From: B8-G4 sp033720735
GTDB taxonomy: Bacteria; Bacteroidota; Bacteroidia; Chitinophagales; Saprospiraceae
Direction: 5' to 3'
Assembly (NCBI GenBank): GCA_033720735.1
Contig: JAWWBX010000072.1
Coordinates: 1-16,600 of the forward strand
DNA length: 16,600 nucleotides
Position numbers and translations under genes: made by a program. The notes under the pieces were generated by a model that made no database searches, was not told the origin of the DNA, and saw only the letters and a list, made by a program, of their open reading frames with translations. Below, in pieces: positions 7,820-15,546 of this stretch (positions are counted from its first letter, which is position 1; each line of letters opens with the position of its first letter).

Positions 7820-7827
7820 CAAAAATA
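7820..7827 (-). promoter_or_regulatory. Bacteroidota-type -7 box for dusB-cca
   Basis: The minus strand reads TATTTTTG, a full match to TAnnTTTG, 24 nt upstream of the chosen dusB ATG. No clear TTTG is found at -33. Its position supports the shorter dusB start, since the longer start would place the box inside the coding region. Confidence 0.45.
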
Positions 7828-7865
7828 CACGTCCGTTCCCATTTGCCTCATTTTCACAGGATTCG

Positions 7866-7892
7866 TTGTTCCCGGATAAAGCACTAAATTTA
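7866..7892 (+). promoter_or_regulatory. Weak promoter candidate for nhaD
   Basis: TTG at 7866-7868 and TAAATTTA at 7885-7892 resemble the Bacteroidota -33 and -7 boxes, but the 16-nt spacing is shorter than usual and the final G of the -7 box is missing. It lies in the 126-bp divergent gap between dusB and nhaD, 29 nt before the nhaD start. Confidence 0.2.
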
Positions 7893-7909
7893 AGCTCCAC
7901 TCAATCATC

Positions 7910-7914
7910 GGAGA
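7910..7914 (+). promoter_or_regulatory. Ribosome binding site of nhaD
   Basis: GGAGA ends 7 nt before the ATG at 7922. It is one of the few recognisable Shine-Dalgarno sequences in the window, where most starts lack one as is usual in Bacteroidota, and it fixes the nhaD start. Confidence 0.55.
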
Positions 7915-7921
7915 ACATCAT

Positions 7922-9229
7922 ATGCTTACAGGCGTCATCATCTGCTTTGTTATCGGTTATCTGGTCATCGTTCTTGAGCATCCGCTCAAACTCGACAAGA
8001 CGGTGCCGGCTTTGCTCATGGCTGCACTTTGCTGGGGTTTGATCGCAGTGGGTCACCTCGAAGTGTTTGAGCTCCACGACGGACACCTTACGGAAGGGCC
8101 GCTCGAGAATGTGCTGCTGCACCATCTCGGCAAGACGGCAGAGATCCTGGTGTTCCTGATCGGAGCCATGACCATTGTGGAGATCATTGACCTGCACCGG
8201 GGTTTCGAGATCCTCAAGAGCTGGGTGTTCACCAGCAGTCGCAAGAAACTGCTTTGGGTGATCTGTATTCTCGCATTCTTCCTGTCGGCGATTATCGACA
8301 ACCTGACTGCGACCATCGTCCTGGTCACACTCTTGCGGAAACTGGTACATGAGCGAGAAGAACGGTTGTGGTACGTCGGGATGGTGGTCATTGCGGCCAA
8401 TGCCGGCGGGGCGTGGTCGCCGATTGGGGATGTAACAACCACCATGCTCTGGATTGGCAAAAAGGTGACAACAGGCGGTCTGATCGTCAACCTGGTGATC
8501 CCTTCGATCGTGTGTATGGTGATCCCGACCTATATCGCCTCATTTCTGAAGCCTTTCCGTGGCGAGATCACCCTGGATGAAGCGGAGATGTCCAACGAAC
8601 CCAACAATTTGCTGTCTAGTCGGACGATGCTGTTTCTGGGACTCGGTGCCATCATCTTTGTTCCGATCTTCAAAACGATCACGCATCTGCCGCCCTATGT
8701 GGGGATGATGCTGTCCCTCGGGGTCGTATGGCTTGTCTCGGAGTATATCCACCCAGAAGAAGACTTCTCCGAGGAGCGGCGTCACCTGTACTCTGCACAT
8801 CACGCGCTGTCCAGGATCGAGATGTCCAGCATTCTCTTTTTCCTCGGGATCCTGATGGCGGTCGCCTCACTTGAATCGCTGGGTACTCTGCTCCATCTTG
8901 CAGAGGGCCTGGACAAGGCCATTCCCAATCAGGATGTGGTGGTGATGCTCCTGGGGGTGGGTTCAGCGATCATTGACAATGTGCCGTTGGTTGCGGCGTC
9001 CATGGGTATGTACACCGAAGCGGTGGATTCCAAATTGTGGCACTTCATTGCCTATGCCGCCGGGACCGGCGGCAGTATGCTGATCATTGGATCGGCAGCG
9101 GGTGTTGCCGCGATGGGGATGGAGCGCATTGACTTTATCTGGTATTTCCGAAAGCTCGGCTGGTTGGCAGCTGTCGGATTTGTTACGGGTGCAATAACCT
9201 TCCTGGTCATGGCTCCGCTCATTCACTGA
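7922..9229 (+). CDS. nhaD: NhaD-type Na+/H+ antiporter
   Basis: The 435-residue integral membrane protein has roughly 11-13 hydrophobic segments, starting at residue 4 with no cleavable signal. It belongs to the NhaD branch of the ion transporter (IT) superfamily. Two symmetrical repeats carry matching Asp-Asn elements, SAIIDNLTATIVL (122-134, D126-N127) and SAIIDNVPLVAAS (348-360, D352-N353). NAGGAWSPIGDVTTTMLW (160-177) and AAGTGGSMLIIGSAAG (379-394) are the companion re-entrant-type motifs. It exports Na+ (and possibly Li+) in exchange for H+ across the inner membrane, giving salt and alkaline tolerance, which fits a marine or brackish lifestyle. It is divergent from dusB and ends 7 bp from the convergent GGT-like gene, with no terminator in the gap. 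A GGAGA ribosome binding site supports the start. Confidence 0.92.
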   Translation: MLTGVIICFVIGYLVIVLEHPLKLDKTVPALLMAALCWGLIAVGHLEVFELHDGHLTEGPLENVLLHHLGKTAEILVFLIGAMTIVEIIDLHRGFEILKSWVFTSSRKKLLWVICILAFFLSAIIDNLTATIVLVTLLRKLVHEREERLWYVGMVVIAANAGGAWSPIGDVTTTMLWIGKKVTTGGLIVNLVIPSIVCMVIPTYIASFLKPFRGEITLDEAEMSNEPNNLLSSRTMLFLGLGAIIFVPIFKTITHLPPYVGMMLSLGVVWLVSEYIHPEEDFSEERRHLYSAHHALSRIEMSSILFFLGILMAVASLESLGTLLHLAEGLDKAIPNQDVVVMLLGVGSAIIDNVPLVAASMGMYTEAVDSKLWHFIAYAAGTGGSMLIIGSAAGVAAMGMERIDFIWYFRKLGWLAAVGFVTGAITFLVMAPLIH

Positions 9230-9236
9230 CGGTGTT

Positions 9237-10679
9237 TCATGCGTTGTTGACAGCGGCCACGCCATAGCGGCGGTCGTCACCCACTGCCTGGTACTGGTTT
9301 TGGTAAAACATGGCGGTGTGCACCCCTCCGAAGTACAAATTCTGCTCCTCCCACTCATTCCAGTTTTTTGCATCGATATGAGACGGACGCGCATGTCCGG
9401 GCTCGACCTGCCATACGTCATGATCCAGTTGCATTCGCGGAGCGGCAATACTCGCTGACAACTCCTGCCGGTGGTGCAAAATACGATTGAGCACCTGGGC
9501 GATCATAAAAGGAATACGCCACGACCCACCGGAACCCAGGGCAATGAGCCGGTCGCTGCCCGTTGCCGTGCAGATAGACGGGGCCATCATGGATTTGAGG
9601 CGCGTAGCCGGCCGCCAGGTGTGCAAGCCATCGGGCAGAAGATTGGCTTCACCCAGCATGTTGTTCATGTGGATTTCGGTGCCTTCGACAAAGAATCCGC
9701 TGCCCTCTCCGATCGACATAGACAGGCTGACAACATTCTGCTGATGGTCGATCACGTTGAGATGCGAGGTGCCGCCCAGCTTGATATGCTCCCCCGGTGT
9801 AAACCATTGATCGCGTAGATCGTAGACATCGCGGATGGCCCTGGCCATGGCCTCATTGGCCTCGCGCCCTTCGGCAAGATGACGTGCCGAAGCCTCCAGG
9901 ATCGCGATCAGCAATTTGCCTCCAACGCTGGGTTGATTGGCGGTGTGGATGTGATACTGTTGGCCTGTGAAAAGCCGGGCTCGTCCTACCTTGGTGCGGT
10001 ATGCCGCCAGATCTTCCGGGATCAAATGACCGCCGCGTTGCGCGCACGCCTCGGCGATCCGCACAGCCACCTCACCGCGGTAGAACGCATCGGCACCTTC
10101 GCGGGCCAGGTGCTCCATGAAATCAGCCAGCTGAGGCACGAAGATCTGCGCACCGACTGGTTTGAGCGTGTCACCATCGAAATACAGCTCGCGACCTTTG
10201 ACTGCATAGCGCACGATATCCTGCAATAAGACAAAATCATGATGCTGAAACGGACCGATCGGATGTCCTTCCCGCGCCACCTGGATGGCCGGGGCAAACA
10301 AGTCTGTCATCGGCATCCGTGCCCCCATTTGGTGGAGCGTAAAGATGCCATGGACAGCTCCCGGTACCGCGGCAGATCCATGGCCGATATGAAACACATC
10401 CCGGGCGCCGCCAAAATCCACTTCGACCGGTACGAACTCGATCTCTTCCACCGGCCGCTTGTTGATCGGCGTTTGCGTGAAGAAATCCATCGCACGCATA
10501 CGACCTTCGTGATGAACCAGCGCAAACCCGCCGCCGCCAGGTCCGGACATGCAGGGTTCGGTGACCCAGGACATGGCAAATGCCGCGATCGCCCCGTCCA
10601 GGGCATTGCCACCAGCCCTGAGGGCCTCTTCGGCAGCCCAGGCGGTCAGCTGGTGTCCACAGGATATCGCGTAGCGCAT
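9237..10679 (-). CDS. Gamma-glutamyltransferase-like Ntn hydrolase, cytoplasmic short form
   Basis: The protein has 480 residues from ATG 10679; a TTG three codons earlier is the alternative. The GGT/cephalosporin-acylase fold is evident: RAGGNALDGAIAAFAMSWV (21-39), SGPGGGGFALV (45-55), the autocleavage site before Thr304 in GGTSHLNVID with the new N-terminal Thr as nucleophile, NNMLGE (339-344), RLKSMMAPS (360-368) and the oxyanion-type SGGSWRIP (383-390). Oddities: there is no signal peptide, although classical GGTs are secreted; it is about 80-100 residues shorter; and the Arg that holds the glutamyl alpha-carboxylate in E. coli GGT (in DFRE) is Phe67 in MDFFTQTP. The sequence thus belongs to an NNMLGE-type subgroup whose substrate need not be glutathione. 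It follows a 174-residue unknown gene by 33 bp, probably in one operon. Confidence 0.85.
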   Translation of the reverse strand: MRYAISCGHQLTAWAAEEALRAGGNALDGAIAAFAMSWVTEPCMSGPGGGGFALVHHEGRMRAMDFFTQTPINKRPVEEIEFVPVEVDFGGARDVFHIGHGSAAVPGAVHGIFTLHQMGARMPMTDLFAPAIQVAREGHPIGPFQHHDFVLLQDIVRYAVKGRELYFDGDTLKPVGAQIFVPQLADFMEHLAREGADAFYRGEVAVRIAEACAQRGGHLIPEDLAAYRTKVGRARLFTGQQYHIHTANQPSVGGKLLIAILEASARHLAEGREANEAMARAIRDVYDLRDQWFTPGEHIKLGGTSHLNVIDHQQNVVSLSMSIGEGSGFFVEGTEIHMNNMLGEANLLPDGLHTWRPATRLKSMMAPSICTATGSDRLIALGSGGSWRIPFMIAQVLNRILHHRQELSASIAAPRMQLDHDVWQVEPGHARPSHIDAKNWNEWEEQNLYFGGVHTAMFYQNQYQAVGDDRRYGVAAVNNA

Positions 10680-10712
10680 GATCGGCAATGTGTGCGGAAG
10701 ATAAGAACGCTT

Positions 10713-11237
10713 TCAGAGACGCAGTCGGAAGGAACCCTGCGCGATCGCGGTACAAAATAGTGCGGTTGCATCCCAGCGGATCTCCTCAAATACGACCTCA
10801 CCCAGGTCGGCTGAGACGAGCATGCCGTTGTCCAGTGAATGATTGCTGTACCTGGTGATCAGGTCACCGAGCAGGCCGGCAAACTTCTCATTCAACATTT
10901 CCTCAAAGCGCTCATCGAGCTTCTGGGAGAAAAATGTGCGCACGATCCATGTGGCCCCCTTGCCGAGCAGCCCTTTGTCAGTCAACTCTACATGCAGATG
11001 CTCCAGCACGAACCGACTCACATGCTGATCGTACCCCAGTTTGTAGCGGACCTGTACACGGCCGTTGTACAACCCCGACACCCGGGCATCAGCGTACAGC
11101 CATTCCGGATCAGCACTCAATGCGATATCCTCGACAGTCAACTTGTCCGAGATCTTTTGACCAGCCACCCGCGGTTGCAGCAACTCGGTGAGACGCGCAT
11201 GGGAAAACTGGCACTCGAGGCGAACGGTCGATGTCAT
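10713..11237 (-). CDS. Hypothetical protein, possible distant DUF4403-like domain
   Basis: The protein has 174 residues from ATG 11237. A longer frame reaches 11423 but would overlap the start of the divergent secreted gene, and its extra residues look non-coding. There is no signal peptide or membrane segment. Residues about 30-160 alternate short hydrophobic strands (VSGLYNGRVQVRYKLGYD, FVLEHLHVELTDKG) with an amphipathic helix (QKLDERFEEMLNEKFAGLLG). This pattern recalls the C-terminal repeat of DUF4403 (a lipid-binding, TULIP-like family of about 450 residues), but the match is weak and this protein is much shorter and lacks the lipoprotein signal. It precedes the GGT-like gene by 33 bp on the same strand. 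It looks like a real conserved gene; function not known. Confidence 0.65.
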   Translation of the reverse strand: MTSTVRLECQFSHARLTELLQPRVAGQKISDKLTVEDIALSADPEWLYADARVSGLYNGRVQVRYKLGYDQHVSRFVLEHLHVELTDKGLLGKGATWIVRTFFSQKLDERFEEMLNEKFAGLLGDLITRYSNHSLDNGMLVSADLGEVVFEEIRWDATALFCTAIAQGSFRLRL

Positions 11238-11342
11238 GGATGGTGACAAGATATGACTTGCCGGCAGACATGCGGGGACGACGCCACCCAAAGCCGGGGT
11301 ACTGACAACCCGATGCAAACTATTCAGTAATTTGGGTGATAT

Positions 11343-11355
11343 GCCCGGATCGGGC
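11343..11355 (+). promoter_or_regulatory. GC-rich hairpin upstream of the BNR-protein gene
   Basis: GCCCG-GAT-CGGGC is a perfect five-pair dyad 18 nt before the ATG at 11374, so it would lie in the 5' leader of the secreted protein's mRNA. The 136-bp divergent gap holds no convincing full promoter; sequences reading TA-n-TTTG on each strand are one base short of the -7 consensus. Role unknown. Confidence 0.25.
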
Positions 11356-11373
11356 CTCAAGTAAACACAGACC

Positions 11374-14300
11374 ATGAAAAAACTGCTCATTGCTCTCTGC
11401 CTCGCGGCAATTACCGCTTTCATTTACACTGACGCACCAGCGCAATCCAGTCAATCAGGCTTTCCCGAAGAACAGTTCAGTTCGCTCGAGTGGCGCGATA
11501 TCGGTCCTTATCGAGGGGGCCGCTCTGCAGCCGTGACAGGCGTGCCTGGCAAGCGCAACCTGTACTATATGGGCACCACCGGGGGGGGTGTCTGGCGTAC
11601 CGTGGATGGTGGTCAGACCTGGGAAAATATTTCCGACGGATTCTTTGGCGGATCGATTGGTGCGGTTGCCGTCGCACAATCAGACCCGAATGTGATCTAT
11701 GTAGGCGGCGGTGAGAAAACCGTTCGCGGGAATGTTTCGTACGGCTATGGCATGTGGCGGTCGGTCGATGCAGGCAAGACCTGGAAGCATATCGGACTGG
11801 ATCAGTCGCGACACATTCCGCGGGTGCGGGTGCATCCATCCAATCCGGACATCGTCTATGCTGCGGTGCTGGGTGACCTCTTCAAGTCGAATGAGCAACG
11901 CGGTATTTTCCGCAGCAAGAACGGAGGTGAGACATGGGAAAACGTCCTGTTCGTCAACGCAGACGCAGGCGCTGTCGATCTGATCATGGATCCGAACAAT
12001 CCGCGCATCCTCTACGCTTCTACCTGGCGGGTCAGACGCACGCCGTACAGCCTCGATAGTGGTGGAGAAGGATCGGGACTCTGGAAAAGCACCGACAGCG
12101 GGGATACCTGGCAGGAGATCACCGGCAATGAGGGCTTGCCGGATGGCACATGGGGGATCTCTGGCGTGGCCGTGTCACCGGTCAATTCGGAGCGGGTGTG
12201 GGCGATCATTGAGAATCAGGACGGCGGCGTGTATCGCTCGGATGATGCCGGCAAGACCTGGCGCAAAGTCAACAGCGGCCGGTCGCTGCGTCAACGGGCC
12301 TGGTACTACACGAGGATCTATGCCGACACACAAGACGAAAACACCTGCTATGTGGTCAATGTGCGCTACCACAAGTCAACCGATGGCGGGCGCACATTTA
12401 CGGCGCATGTGGCACCGCACGGCGACCATCACGACCTGTGGATCGCGCCGGAAGACAACCAGCGCATGATCATCGCCGATGACGGTGGTGGACAGGTGAG
12501 TTTTGACGGAGGCGACAACTGGACCACATACCACAATCAACCGACCGCCCAGTTCTATCGCGTTACGACCGACAATCACTTCCCTTACCGGATCTACGGG
12601 GCGCAGCAAGATAACAGCACCGTGCGCATCGCTCACAGGACTACGGGTGGCAGCATCGACGAAGATGACTGGGAGTCGACGGCCGGCGGTGAAAGCGCGC
12701 ATCTTGCCATTGATCCGAGAGACAATGACATTGTCTATGGTGGCAGCTATGGAGGATTTCTGACCCGTGTCAATCACCGAACCGGACAAACACAGGCGAT
12801 TAATGTCTGGCCCGACAACCCGATGGGGTACGGAGCAGAAGGGATGCGGTACCGCTTTCAATGGAACTTCCCCATCTTCTTCTCTCCGCACGACCCTGAC
12901 AAGCTCTATGCCGCATCCAATCATCTGCATGTGACCCGGGATCAGGGCCGGTCATGGGAAGTGATCAGCCCGGACCTCACGCGGAATGACTCTGCCAAGC
13001 TCGTGTCTTCCGGAGGGCCGATCACCAAGGACAATACCGGTGTCGAATACTACTGCACCATTTTCGCAGCCTGCGAATCGCCGTATGAGGAAGGGCTGAT
13101 CTGGGCCGGTTCGGATGACGGGCTGATCCATGTTTCACGTGACGGTGGCACCACATGGGCCAACGTGACGCCGCGTGGCATGCCGGAGTGGATGATGATC
13201 AATTCAGTCGACCCCGACCCCTTCACGCCTGGCGGCCTTTATGTGGCCGGCACGCGCTACAAACTGGGAGACTACCAGCCTTATCTGTATAAGACGGAAG
13301 ACTATGGCGCCTCGTGGAAAAAGATCGTGAACGGGATCCCGAACGACCATTTTACGCGTGTCGTACGTGCCGACCCCGCCCGCAAAGGCTTGCTGTACGC
13401 GGGTACCGAAACCGGCATGTATGTGTCATTTGATGATGGCGCCAATTGGCAGCCATTACAGCTCAATCTGCCTGTGGTGCCCATTACCGACCTGGCGATC
13501 AAACAGGACAATCTGATCGCCGCGACGCAGGGGCGCAGCTTCTGGCTGATCGATGATCTCACGGTCCTGCACCAGCAGTCGGCTGACGTCGCAGCCAGCG
13601 GGATGTACCTGTTCAGGCCGATGGACAGCTACCGGCTCGGTGGGTTCGGCGGAGGCAGAAATAATCCGACGGCCGGTACCAATCATCCCGGTGGGGTCAT
13701 GGTGCATTATTACCTCAAGGAACCACTCGCTGATGGAGATGAGCTCTCAATTTCATTTTTTGAGGCCGACGGCGACAGTATCTGCACCTACTCGACCAAG
13801 GCAGAAAGCCGGGAGTATGAGATCGAAGACGTGGAGGCCGGCGGCAACATGTTCCGGTGGAATATGGAATATCCCGGAGCACGCGACTTTGATGGCAGGA
13901 TCTTCTGGTCGGGCTCCCTCGACGGTCCGCTTGCGGTACCCGGCACGTACCGCGTGAGGTTGACGGTGGGTGATGTTTCGCAAGAACGTGAGTTTGTGAT
14001 CCTGCCGGATCCGCGCAGCACATCGACACGACAGGATCTGATCGCTCAATTCGAGTTTATCCAGGATGTCAATGACAAGGTTACCGAAGCACATGATGTC
14101 ATCATTGAGATCCGTGACGTGCGCAATCAGCTCAAGGATCTGAAGAAGCGGCTTGGCGAGGAAGATGCCGTGGAGCCGATCCTGGACAAAGTTCAGGTGA
14201 TCGACTCCGTCATGACCGAGGTGGAACAGGCGCTTTACCAAACGAAAAATCAGAGCCGCCAGGATCCGCTCAATTTCCCGATCAAGCTGACCAACAAGCT

Positions 14301-14508
14301 GGCGCATCTCAATTCGCTGAATCGTCGCGGGAGCTTTGCCCCCACCCGGCAATCCTATGATGTGAAAGAAGCGCTGACACAAGAGGTGGATGCACACCTC
14401 GGTCGGTATTACAATCTCCGTGCTACCGAAATTCCGGAGCTGAACCGATTGGTCAGAGAACAGTCGGTCGATGCGATCATGATGAAGAAAGACAAACCTG
14501 TGAATTAG
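11374..14508 (+). CDS. Secreted BNR/Asp-box repeat protein, sortilin (VPS10)-like, glycosyl-hydrolase-like
   Basis: The protein has 1044 residues. A signal peptide covers 1-23 with likely cleavage after APA. From about 35 to 700 it is built of beta-propeller blades marked by about 11 Asp boxes (S/T-x-D/N-x-G-x-T/S/N-W/F): TVDGGQTW (76-83), SVDAGKTW (130-137), then SKNGGETW, STDSGDTW, SDDAGKTW, STDGGRTF, SFDGGDNW, TRDQGRSW, SRDGGTTW, TEDYGASW and SFDDGANW. This matches the large Bacteroidota family annotated as VPS10/sortilin or glycosyl hydrolase; no catalytic residue can be pointed out, so an enzyme role is not shown. The C-terminal part has a beta-sandwich-like segment (about 770-880, LAVPGTYRVRLTVGD) and a helical, likely coiled-coil region (about 900-1000, including IRDVRNQLKDLKKRLGEED). 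There is no type IX sorting domain at the end. It is divergent from the 174-residue gene and probably periplasmic or extracellular. Confidence 0.88.
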   Translation: MKKLLIALCLAAITAFIYTDAPAQSSQSGFPEEQFSSLEWRDIGPYRGGRSAAVTGVPGKRNLYYMGTTGGGVWRTVDGGQTWENISDGFFGGSIGAVAVAQSDPNVIYVGGGEKTVRGNVSYGYGMWRSVDAGKTWKHIGLDQSRHIPRVRVHPSNPDIVYAAVLGDLFKSNEQRGIFRSKNGGETWENVLFVNADAGAVDLIMDPNNPRILYASTWRVRRTPYSLDSGGEGSGLWKSTDSGDTWQEITGNEGLPDGTWGISGVAVSPVNSERVWAIIENQDGGVYRSDDAGKTWRKVNSGRSLRQRAWYYTRIYADTQDENTCYVVNVRYHKSTDGGRTFTAHVAPHGDHHDLWIAPEDNQRMIIADDGGGQVSFDGGDNWTTYHNQPTAQFYRVTTDNHFPYRIYGAQQDNSTVRIAHRTTGGSIDEDDWESTAGGESAHLAIDPRDNDIVYGGSYGGFLTRVNHRTGQTQAINVWPDNPMGYGAEGMRYRFQWNFPIFFSPHDPDKLYAASNHLHVTRDQGRSWEVISPDLTRNDSAKLVSSGGPITKDNTGVEYYCTIFAACESPYEEGLIWAGSDDGLIHVSRDGGTTWANVTPRGMPEWMMINSVDPDPFTPGGLYVAGTRYKLGDYQPYLYKTEDYGASWKKIVNGIPNDHFTRVVRADPARKGLLYAGTETGMYVSFDDGANWQPLQLNLPVVPITDLAIKQDNLIAATQGRSFWLIDDLTVLHQQSADVAASGMYLFRPMDSYRLGGFGGGRNNPTAGTNHPGGVMVHYYLKEPLADGDELSISFFEADGDSICTYSTKAESREYEIEDVEAGGNMFRWNMEYPGARDFDGRIFWSGSLDGPLAVPGTYRVRLTVGDVSQEREFVILPDPRSTSTRQDLIAQFEFIQDVNDKVTEAHDVIIEIRDVRNQLKDLKKRLGEEDAVEPILDKVQVIDSVMTEVEQALYQTKNQSRQDPLNFPIKLTNKLAHLNSLNRRGSFAPTRQSYDVKEALTQEVDAHLGRYYNLRATEIPELNRLVREQSVDAIMMKKDKPVN

Positions 14509-14567
14509 TCAATCGGGTATCTGAGGCAGGTTGCACGGCACTCACTGAATCCGTAACTTCAGACGTT

Positions 14568-15236
14568 GTGAAATTTGCCGTATTGCTCGGATTGCTGGGC
14601 AGCATGACTCTGTCCAATGCGCAGAATACCGGAATTGGGACCACCAATCCCAGTGAGCGGCTGGAAGTACAGGGAATCATTTTTTCTAACGTCGGTGGCT
14701 TTAAGTTTCCCGACAGCACTCTGCAAACAACGGCTGCCTACAATACATCACCCGCCAATGCGGCTGATACTGGCAGGCTATTCGCGATCATGGAGATCCT
14801 TGGGACCAATGATGTCGATGGACCACTCAATGATTATGGCTACACCGATGCTTTTGAAGTCTTTGATCTCAACGTTGAGACGAAGATCCTTTCCGGCATT
14901 TCGGCAGCTATTGAAGACATTTCACTTCTCAAGGATATTGATATTGGCACACCGGTCTTCTACGAACGCCTGAGTTCCGGACAGTCGATCGAGTTTGTAC
15001 TCATTCACCTGATGAAAACCGGGATGTCGGGACCGGAAGCGTACCTGACGATCGGGATGCAGTCAGTGGTCGTGGATGGGATCGAAGCACAGCTCGTCTT
15101 CAAGGGCAATGACATGTTTGCCCATATGGAGCGACTGCGTTTCATACCCAACCAATTGTCTTTTAAGTATCTGGCTACGGGAATCTGCCATTGCTGGGAT
15201 TTCATGGGCAATGCTCCTTGCCCTTGCATTGAGTGA
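14568..15236 (+). CDS. Secreted protein with GIGTTNP-type head and Hcp-like (type VI tube fold) body
   Basis: The 222-residue frame starts at GTG 14568; no ATG is available and this start yields a clean signal peptide (1-18, cleaved after SNA). Residues 19-57 are the NTGIGTTNPSERLEV ... FPDSTLQTTAA head seen at the start of many Bacteroidota surface and tail-fibre-like proteins. Residues about 70-203 read like the Hcp family (type VI tube protein): IEDISLLKDIDIGTP aligns with the Hcp pattern 'sDfs..K.iDkaSP', followed by LSSGQSIEFVLIHLMKTG and AYLTIGMQSVVVDGI. The tail is Cys-rich (CHCWDF...CPC, 207-220) and could bind metal or form disulfides. No other type VI gene is in the window, and true Hcp lacks a signal peptide, so this is better seen as an Hcp-fold surface protein. 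It begins 59 bp after the BNR gene, with no terminator or promoter seen in the gap. Confidence 0.72.
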   Translation: MKFAVLLGLLGSMTLSNAQNTGIGTTNPSERLEVQGIIFSNVGGFKFPDSTLQTTAAYNTSPANAADTGRLFAIMEILGTNDVDGPLNDYGYTDAFEVFDLNVETKILSGISAAIEDISLLKDIDIGTPVFYERLSSGQSIEFVLIHLMKTGMSGPEAYLTIGMQSVVVDGIEAQLVFKGNDMFAHMERLRFIPNQLSFKYLATGICHCWDFMGNAPCPCIE

Positions 15237-15540
15237 TGCACGACTGAATACCTGCGCGACCCGCTGCGCGGAGAACACGGTCAGACCAACGAGGTCGCCT
15301 ATGCCGAATATGCCACCGGATCATTTGCTGAGGTGATCCATTTCGGTCGTGGAGGCCACACCCCGCATACTTCTTACACGGGTGGGGCCGGCGCTCTGCT
15401 CGCGGCAAATACCATCACGACCAATGAGATCTATTCCAAGACCGGGACGTCCGGGTGTAGTACCTGGTGGCGGTGGTGGAGGAGGAGATAATACTCTTGC
15501 CGGAAACGGAGCGGACGGGTATGCGATTGTCAGTTGTAAA
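15237..15540 (+). pseudogene. Remnant of a glycine-rich, tail-fibre-like surface protein
   Basis: Directly after the Hcp-like stop, and in the same frame, the sequence encodes TEYLRDPLRGEHGQTNEVAY and on through a SYTGGAGALLAANTITTNE-type segment to about 15455. The meaningful reading then moves to the next frame (one extra base around 15453-15457) and gives GVVPGGGGGGGDNTLAGNGA followed by DGYAIVSC. Glycine runs ending in 'GADGYxIVS' are typical C-termini of Bacteroidota and phage tail-fibre-like proteins. Without the shift the first frame stops at 15489-15491; the second runs on to 15606 but appears non-coding after about 15540, where the SH3-like gene begins on the other strand. No start or signal peptide remains, so it is either a 5'-truncated separate gene or the broken end of the Hcp-like gene. 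Confidence 0.65.
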
Positions 15541-15546
15541 CAGACG

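Noticed and set aside
7796..7900. Longer dusB start at 7900
   Set aside because: The 35 extra residues are unlike the family, and a perfect -7 box lies inside that stretch, upstream of the better start at 7795.
9230..9236. Bidirectional terminator between nhaD and the GGT-like gene
   Set aside because: The gap is only 7 bp and no stem with T-tract could be built around the two stop codons.
11238..11423. N-terminal extension of the 174-residue unknown protein to 11423
   Set aside because: It would overlap the divergent secreted gene's signal peptide, and the added residues read like translated promoter DNA.
13753..14397. A 214-codon minus-strand frame inside the BNR-protein gene
   Set aside because: Antisense shadow of the coiled-coil region; it shows no signal peptide or motif, and the plus frame is continuous and family-like.
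15234..15236. TGA read as selenocysteine to extend the Hcp-like protein
   Set aside because: The TGA is followed by Cys in a Cys-rich stretch, but no SECIS-like stem-loop was evident just downstream and the next section also carries a frameshift, so decay is the simpler reading.
14568..15236. Type VI secretion system locus
   Set aside because: Only an Hcp-like fold with a Sec signal is present; no sheath, ClpV, VgrG or baseplate gene lies in the window.
15460..15490. GGT/GGA-rich tract as a simple-sequence phase-variation repeat
   Set aside because: It encodes a natural Gly run with mixed GGT, GGC and GGA codons rather than a uniform repeat, and the frameshift lies just before it, not in a homopolymer.
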